Positions 57,279 to 64,000 of a stretch of 64,000 nucleotides of DNA are shown in pieces. The stretch spans positions 372,001 through 436,000 of the forward strand of contig BSBK01005143.1 in the NCBI GenBank assembly GCA_027943335.1. Direction: 5' to 3'. A program made the position numbers and the translations under genes. The DNA comes from Chamaecyparis obtusa (Eukaryota > Streptophyta > Pinopsida > Cupressales > Cupressaceae). The notes under the pieces were generated by a model that searched no databases, was not told the origin of the DNA, and worked only from the letters and a program-made list of their open reading frames with translations. Positions within the stretch are counted from its first letter, which is position 1. Each line of letters starts with the position of its first letter.

Positions 57279-60200
57279 ATGACTTCTTCTAGTGGTGAAG
57301 CCAAAATGAAAGGTGGGGATGATAGGAACAAGCCAAATTATTCAGATGAGTTTGTCAAATTGTTTCTTGGTTCCAATCAGAACAAAAGAGCTCCTGATGA
57401 TGTCTTTGAAGATGTTTTAGGTCATTGCAGAGATCATGTTACACCATCCTACTCAAGTTACATTATTTTCAGTTATTTTTATCGAAATAGGGGTGGGCCA
57501 GTTCCTGTTTGTAATGTTTGGGATTTGAGTTTAGGGAAATTGATTATCCCTCATGTGTTTTTAGACATAGACCTAATTGTTGCATTGGCTAGGTTATATG
57601 AGCCTATCTCCAAAACAATTAGGAAGGCAGACCAGTCACCTTTGGTTACTCTTGACAAGGGTTCTTTCATGAAAGCTTTTAGTTTTTTCATGTCTTCCTC
57701 TACTGAAATTAATCTCAGCCAAGAGAGAGAGAGGTATACAAAAAATATAGGGTTAGTAAAAGACTAGATGGTGAAGCATATCCCAAAGTAGGGCACATAT
57801 ATAGAACTTCATTATTTTTTGTATTCTAAGATGGCTAGGCATCAATGTTACAAGGTTACCACCTAAGGTTCTAAGGCTACTAAGACCTATGAAATGGGAG
57901 GACAAATGGGAGGGAAACCATAATTGGGGTGATTTCTACTTAGGGGAAAATTCTACAATTATAAGAGTTTACAGTTGCCCCCAACCCCCACATTTATTAT
58001 CAAAATTTATGCCACCAAAATTTTCTTCTTTAGAATTTGTTTGGCAGTTGATGTGGACAGAAAAAGAACTTTTGGCCCCTCATAAGAAAGGTACTTTCAC
58101 ACCTAGGCAGTTCAGAATCAGTGATTTCTTGATTGGTAAGAGGGCTTTCCCACAAATTACCACCTGGCTAAATCAATTTAAGATGGTATCTAGTATTTGT
58201 AGACATGTGGACCTTGAGGGCTTCATTAAGACTACAAGGTTGACACTGATACCTAGTATTGGTGTCAAAAAAGAACATGAGGGCCTTGATGAGGAGGATG
58301 TGATTAGGAATATTGTGGAGAAGGATGAGGTCACTAAAAGATGGAACAAGTTTTTTGACCTAAAGGATTTGCAAAATTAGTTGTAGGCAGCCCAAATTCC
58401 TTTTGATGGTTTCTTCCTTGACCTTCCCTACTTAGAAAGAATTAACAAGATGATAGAGATGTGTGACACTCTATCAAATCATTTGAAAAGGTTGATTGAT
58501 CAGAAGCAAACAAAGAAAAAGAAGGATTACTCATCTTCTAATCATGAGGATTTCTCTGATGGATACCAAAAAGGAGATAGCCCACCACAAGTTGGAGACT
58601 TACCAATTATTGATCTTATTAAAGACCAATCAGAGGCAGAGGACCTTCAAGAGCCACCATTGAAGAAGTAGAGGCTTGAAGAGGGAGAGGCTTCTAAGCA
58701 GAACCAACATAGAGGGAGGATTGATAGAGCATCTGCTCTTGTACTAGGTGATAGGGCTTACCATCACCAATTGACAAAAACAATAAGGGCAAACAGTATT
58801 GTGGCCACTAATAAAGGTGATGAAGAATAGTCCTTGTGGTCAAGACAAGATATTAGAGAGGTATATCAGGAGTTCTTAAGTGATGACCAGTCCATCAAGA
58901 GTGATGAATTTAATAATTTTCTTATTTGGAAAAAGTAACAAGATGTGGCTAAGGCTATGCCTGACTGAGTAGAGCCAAGTGAAGAAACCATGAGAGCATT
59001 AGCCTCTTATCATCCTAGCCTTGATGCTATAACTGTAGATGAAGCCAGAGAAATGGTTAGATCAAGTGGAATGCTGCTAACTCCAGGATGGGATTTGACC
59101 TCTACTTTTATCATTGATCAGATAAGAAAGCAACTAGAGGGAAGTTTATACTATGAGGTTCATATTGGTGAAATGATAAGAGGAAGTGGCTATGAACCAA
59201 GATCCCAAGTTGTTGCAATGTGGTCTATTTCCCCAAAGACTCAAAAGCCATCTCTACTAAGTATAGAGGATTGGATGGAAGGGAATAAAATCATATGGAA
59301 TATACAAAATACAACTAATCTAGAGGCTTCCAAGGTAGTGACCTATTTTGCCAACTTGAATGAAGCAAAGATAGCTTAGTTATCTGAAAGGTATGAAAAA
59401 CTATTTGAGAATGCAAGTGTAATGGCCAAAGATAGGGACTTGAAAATGATGAAGATCAAGCAATTGGAAGATGAGTTGGTTGGTTTGAAGGTTAGGCTTG
59501 AAGAAGCCTCAAAGGTAGTTCTTCCTCCTCCTTCACAGATTGAGGTCCCTATTTAGACAGATATAGAGGTTCTTGATAAGCTTTCTGAGGAATTAGAAAA
59601 AATAAGAATAGATGCATCCTTGGATATTGTAGCAAGGATTGTATAATATAGGCAAGACAAAATAAAGGATAGGGTGGAATCAGCCAGTCTATTACACCAA
59701 GCTAGTGGAAAAGTTAATGAGTTTTTGACTACCTTGGAGCCACTTTTTAGTGCATGGTCAAGGAGGAGCTCACTATTTGATAAGCTTGATGATTTGCAAG
59801 AATATAGGTCTGATATTCCTAAGGTAGTATCTGAGGTTTTTGAAAAGATTGGCTTAGTAAGTGTTGTATCAAAGTTCTTTAAAGGTAAGTCTAACCAGAT
59901 AATAGCCAAGCTGGCTTTGTTTGATGGGAGTAGCAATAAGTACTTGCCTCCAATATATGATAATGGTGGGGGTATTTTCATTATAGATGAGTGGAAAGCA
60001 TCAATGGATCAAATGATAATTAAGCAGGATGCTTTCCTTAATAGTGATAGTGCTTTGGATTTAGAAAGATGCAATAGTATAATTGAAAATTTATTTAAAA
60101 GTGAAAGTGATTGCATATAGTTTGTAGCATATGCTAAAAGTATAACTGATTCCATGTGGGATCAGTAGATCAAATCACTATAGAAGTTGTAGGCTTATGA

Positions 60201-60297
60201 TTGGCCATCTGATGATGATGTGGCAGCATGGAACAAACTAACAAAGAAGAAGAAGAAGAAGCCAGCTACCCAAATGATAGAAGAGGAAGAAGAATAG
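57279..60297 (+). pseudogene. Extra 3' ORF of the Tat-like element, about 1,000 codons
   Basis: Starts at ATG 57279 (MTSSSGEAKMKGGDDRNKPN) and ends at TAG 60295-60297 after a Lys-run and Glu-run (KKKKKKP...EEEEE). Visible pieces: NVWDLSLGKLIIP (57518), APHKKGTFTPRQFRISDFLI (58072), GLDEEDVIRNIVEKDEV (58281), a coiled coil (59440-59520) and SLFDKLDDLQEYRS (59770). No transmembrane segment or signal peptide is evident, so an envelope role is not supported. About ten stops, mostly TAG. Fragments of a second copy lie at 33514-34281 and 39232-40715. Function unknown. Confidence 0.75.
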
Positions 60298-60880
60298 AGT
60301 ACAAATGGAACTTGATCTAGAATTTGAGGCAGAGCATGTTTGAAACTAGTGATGATGTAGGTTAGCCATATGGCAGTCATCATTCATGCAAAAAATTATG
60401 TAACTACTCTGAAATATCTTCAGACAAAGGTGCCACTTGTAAAATTGTTAAGTAGTTGAGAACTACTTTCTGTTGTTATAGTCACAATCTTTGGATTTGT
60501 ATTGTTTGTCTTTTGTGCAAGTTGTTGACACAGCCATACGAAGCTTGTTGCATCCTTTTGAGGATTTCAAGATGGTTGTGGGTATATATAGCAAGTTTTT
60601 ACTTTTTTCAAGGGTGGTTAATACATTTTGTAAAGAAAGTTCCAAGATATAGAACTTTATTTCTCTGAAGTCATGGTGATGTTGTACTGATACATTTTGA
60701 ATATTAATACAAAGATATTGAAAATGTATTGTTACTACTTATTGTCTTTGTGTATGGATGTTTCTAAGTTTCCTTATGCATTAAATTGTAAGGCTTTTTA
60801 ATGCATTGTTCACAAGGTGAATATAGGGCTTGAACTTAAGTTCTTTCAATGAAAGAGTAAAATCTTAAGGGGAGGGTCTT
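60298..60880 (+). other. Trailer and polypurine tract of the Tat-like element
   Basis: Non-coding; matches 40716-41295. A TATATATA-like stretch lies near 60586. The polypurine tract AAGGGGAGGG at 60867-60876 precedes the 3' LTR by four bases. Confidence 0.7.
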
Positions 60881-61555
60881 TGTGAACTCATTGTCCATGT
60901 ATGAATTTGATAGAAGGTGTAGGAATTAAAGGAATGGGATGTTAGGAATTTCATTTGGGTTTTAGTATATTTGTCTTGATAGAATCTTATGGAGGTAGGG
61001 TTTGACTCTGACACCCAAGTATATAAGGCACTGGTCTAAACTATATTTACATTTGTACCAGCAAGAAGATACAAATAATTGTTTGATTTTACTTTTATTT
61101 CTGAATCACTATCTGAATCATCTATGAAAAGTTCATGGATGTATATTGTAATGCTTTAAAGAAGTCCTAGAAAGAGGTTATCCTTCCTTGAGTTTAACTC
61201 TCAAAAAGAAGAAGGATGAATGTCCTTATGCCATTGTTCCATGTTATTGCTTTCATAATTTTCATCATAGTGTTTTGTATCAGGATAATTTGGGCCATAC
61301 TAAGAGTTGTGATGTCTTATTGAGTCAATTCTGAAAGGGATAGCATAACAGTGAAGGAGTTAATTCACAATTCGAACCTCATTTGAAAATAGTGAATTGT
61401 TACAGGTAAACCTGCTTGAGTTTCATACTCGAAGTGAAGAAGGTTTGACATACCTTAATACCTTAGTGCTTGCATTTTGTTAGATAAATCTATTGGGATA
61501 ATTGAAGTTATAGGTTTTTTAGATCATATATCATCTGTAGATTTGAGCACTAACA
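60881..61555 (+). repeat. Tat-like gypsy 3' LTR, 675 bp
   Basis: TGTGAACTC...GAGCACTAACA; aligns with 41296-41969 at a few percent divergence by eye. It contains a TATA box (TATATAAG, 61020-61027). Foreign sequence begins at 61556. Confidence 0.8.
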
Positions 61556-61605
61556 CCACTCACTTAGATGGCCAAGCACTCTTAACATGCAAGTGCTTCC
61601 ATTTT

Positions 61606-62890
61606 AAGATGATACAATATCATCAGAATTTCCTTTCATGTATAGATTGCTATTCTCACTAGTTCTAACAAATACAATACTCAACAAATAGTTATGCAGC
61701 CTCTCATACCAGGCTCTCTATTCTTGGTTTAAACCATATAAATATTTATGTAATCTACATACCATATCTTTTTTTATCTGGATCAATGAACCCTTTAGGT
61801 TGTTCTATGTAGACTTCCTCTTCAAGTATTCCATTCAAAAAAGAAAATTTTACATCCATTTGGTAAAATTTAAACTTCTTGTGTGCAACATATGCAAGTA
61901 ACATTCTCACTCCTTCTAATCTAGTAACAGGTGCAAAAGTTTCACTATAATCTATTCATTCATCCTGTGTGTATGCCTTGCATACTAACCTAGCTTTGTT
62001 TCTTATTACCTCTCCATTCTGATTAAGCTTGTTTCTGAATATCCACTTAGTACCAATCAGATTCTTGTCCTTAGGTCTAGGTACTAAACTCTAGGTTTTA
62101 TTATTCTCTATCTTTTCTATTTCCTCTTTCATTGCATTAACCCATTCATCATTTTCTAATGCAACTTTTACATTCTTTGGTTCATATTCACAAACTAGAC
62201 ATGTACCTTGTCTTGCTTTACTCCTTGTCTGCATACTAGCTTGTCTATCTCCAATAATTTGTGTCTTAGGATGATGTCTTCTGACAAATATTTCTAGTAT
62301 CTGATCTCTTCTTTCTTTTTCATCCTATGTAGGTTCATTTTCTTTCTTAGTAGGTCCTTCCTACTCATCGGTATCTCTTTCCTATCCATCGATATTGTTT
62401 TTGTGTTGACCAGTTGTCACTATCTAATATGTCAGTAGATACTCTAGTTGTTCAATGTAAGTGAATCTACCATAGTCTTCTGGTTCCTTTGTGCTTCCCT
62501 CTACTTTCTAATCATCAAACTCATCAACCCGAACATTATTACTTTCAATCATTTTATTTTTTACTTTGTTAAGACACTTGTATGCTTTACTTTTAGTGGA
62601 ATATCCTAGAAATATCCCTTCATCACCTTTTGAGTCAAACTTCCCATTTCTTTCATCTTTTAGAATAAAGCATTTACTTCCAAAAATTCTAAAATAACTT
62701 ATAGTGGGTTTGTGCCCTAACCATAACTCATAGGGTATCTTATTAGTGTTCTTCAGTTGTACTCAGTTTAAAACATAAATAGCTATGCTAACTACTTCTC
62801 TCTAGTATGTCTAAGAAACATTCTTTTGTAATATCAGTGTCCTTGTATAGTCAACAATTGATCTATTAGCACAAGTAAAAATTCCATGGT
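61606..62890 (-). pseudogene. Copia pol fragment: integrase end to RT
   Basis: Read on the minus strand: PYELWLGHKPTISYF (62730), FGSKCFILKDERNGKFDSKG (62680), TRSKARQGTCLVCEYEPK (62220), NDEWVNAMKEEIEKIE (62150), GTKWIFRNKLN (62060), [20 protein letters not shown] (61950), [20 protein letters not shown] (61860) and AWYERLHNYLLSI (61720). It is the same family as the plus-strand copia element at 1610-2998. It breaks off near 61610 and near 62890 with no LTR. Several stops. The 50 bases 61556-61605 are unassigned. Confidence 0.85.
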
Positions 62891-64000
62891 TGAATCATAT
62901 TTTCTAGGCCTTTGTAGTTAGTTTTCCATTTTCTTTCCAAAACCCTGGGCAAAAATTCAAATTCTAGCCATTTGTAGGGAAAACCCTAAGTGTGCCCTAT
63001 GCTTTGTTCTAATTTTGTGTTACTTTTTGGGTCACTTAAAACTGTTAAATGAATGTGCATTAAATTTTTTACTCGGTGGTCTTTATCTTCCCTAAGTTTC
63101 CAAGTGCCCAACTTTAATTTTTCCTAAATCCATCGGTGTAAATTTTCCTAAGTCTAGCGCTTTAATATTTTCTAAATGTTCCAGCTTAAGTTTTTTCCTG
63201 GGCCCGGATCTGACATCATCTTGATCTAACAGTTGGCATAGCTTCACAAGTGATGTGTCAGAGGCTTGCAATCTTACATTGGCCATTGATCTTTCCTGAT
63301 GACATGACATTTCAAAGACATGGGACCGTCCACTGCCAAGTGTGCACAGTTGGTAGTCTGTGATTGGTCCACTTGTTGGTGATTTGGCCAGGGTAGTGGG
63401 TCCTATTTTTTGGCATGTCAGAAGGCTCTAACATCTATAGAGATCAATGGTGGGTGTATCTTTGCAAAGGATGTGTCAGATGCATGAGATTATAAGACAA
63501 CTTTTTATTCTTTTTTGTGACGTAATCTTTTCTTTCAATGGGTCCACTGCCAGGTGTGCGCAGTTGGTGGTTTTTAATTGGTCCACTTAATAATGAGGTG
63601 GAGCTTGTCAGTGGGGCTTGTGTTAGAGATTTTTTATGGATGGTCAGTGTATGATCTCATGGAATATTCTTCCCCCATGCGATCTTACACCCATCGTCTG
63701 ATTGGATGTCGAAGGGTAGTGGGTCTTGTGTCGGAGCTAACTTAGCGGAGGTAGCGGATGGTATGATGACATGTGTAAATTTATAGGTGGGCCCAGGGTT
63801 ATCAAAGTTTTTTGGTGGCTTAGAAAAAAATTTTATTGGGCTGATAAAAGTTTCCTCTATGTTCACTCATTCACGAAGTAAAATGGAAAAGTTCTAAATC
63901 TTCTCACGAATGGGCGGATAGTCTATTCACTGAATCTCCAAATAAATTAGCGAGACCCTAAATTTCTCAGTGAATGTGTGATTGTCTTTGGTCGCATATT
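62891..64000 (+). other. Spacer of another Tat-like gypsy copy
   Basis: 62930-63060 resembles 55580-55730 (AACCCTAAG, TTGTTACTTTTTGG-type stretch, CACTTAA), and 63850-63960 has the CACTGAATCTCCAAATAAAT and AGCGAATGGG-type repeats seen at 55790-56820. Within it GTCCACTGCCARGTGTGC and TTGGTCCACTT occur twice about 213 bases apart (63328 and 63541), an old tandem duplication. No gene seen; the small minus ORFs (63310-63092, 63866-63657) have no motif. Confidence 0.5.

Larger units (their letters stand above)
41296..61555 (+). mobile_element. Tat-like Ty3/gypsy retrotransposon with extra RNase H and 3' ORF
   Basis: LTRs 41296-41969 (674 bp) and 60881-61555 (675 bp) flank primer site, gag, protease, an archaeal-type RNase H, RT, RNase H, integrase, a 2-kb spacer and a long extra ORF. 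A chromovirus (43097-49405) sits in gag; without it the element is about 13.9 kb. Large size, additional RNase H and an extra ORF are features of the plant Tat/Ogre lineage; the lack of a chromodomain agrees. All ORFs carry many stops. The outer target duplication cannot be checked because the 5' side is joined to another copy. Confidence 0.8.

Noticed and set aside
59553..59981. 142-codon minus ORF, and its relative at 40094-40399
   Set aside because: Antisense of the extra 3' ORF, whose sense frame runs across both copies with matching breaks; no independent evidence.
1..64000. tRNA, rRNA or microRNA genes
   Set aside because: No cloverleaf, rRNA core or typical miRNA stem was seen. The many hairpins belong to transposon module A.

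Overview
The window is land-plant nuclear DNA made almost entirely of nested transposable elements. Evidence: spliced genes with GT-AG introns, Ty1/copia and Ty3/gypsy elements primed by tRNA-Met-like sites, a plant CACTA (En/Spm) DNA transposon, and high AT. No intact host gene, rRNA, tRNA or CRISPR was seen. Density and nesting fit a very large genome such as a gymnosperm, but the species cannot be named from sequence alone.

Layout. (1) 1-1609: start of a minus-strand copia element (LTR, primer site, first ORF) lying in the integrase of a second, plus-strand copia element. (2) The plus-strand copia element runs 1610-2998 and resumes at 30464-33510 (RT end, RNase H, 3' LTR). Between its halves sits a 27,465-bp CACTA transposon (2999-30463) with CACTA ends and a 3-bp target duplication AGA; the flanks are in frame with each other. 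(3) The CACTA core (10759-18999) holds three plus-strand genes in a chain of introns: a TNP2-type transposase of about 1,124 codons with one internal stop, a 262-residue SET-domain protein, and a decayed TNPA-like gene with the Transposase_24 domain. Both arms are built from a few repeat modules (called A, B and C here) in mirrored orientation, with CpG-rich subterminal repeats at the tips, two solo LTRs and several segments that look like captured gene pieces. (4) 33511-61555: a gypsy (Tat-like) element with LTRs 41296-41969 and 60881-61555, preceded by the 3' end of a second copy that shares its 5' LTR. Its order is gag, protease, an extra RNase H, RT, RNase H, integrase, spacer, then an extra ORF of about 1,000 codons. 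Nested in it are a minus-strand chromovirus (43097-49405) and, in the upstream copy, a minus-strand gag-only element (34282-39231). (5) 61606-62890: minus-strand copia fragment. (6) 62891-64000: spacer of another member of the Tat-like family.

The most interesting object is the CACTA element. It carries a SET-domain (histone-methyltransferase-like) gene between its two transposase genes, reading in the same direction, and it has mirrored hairpin-rich arms. Transposases would act on the ends; the SET product could in principle act on chromatin at the element, but this is inference. The retroelement genes are mostly broken, with stops that are predominantly TAG, as expected from C-to-T decay of methylated repeats.
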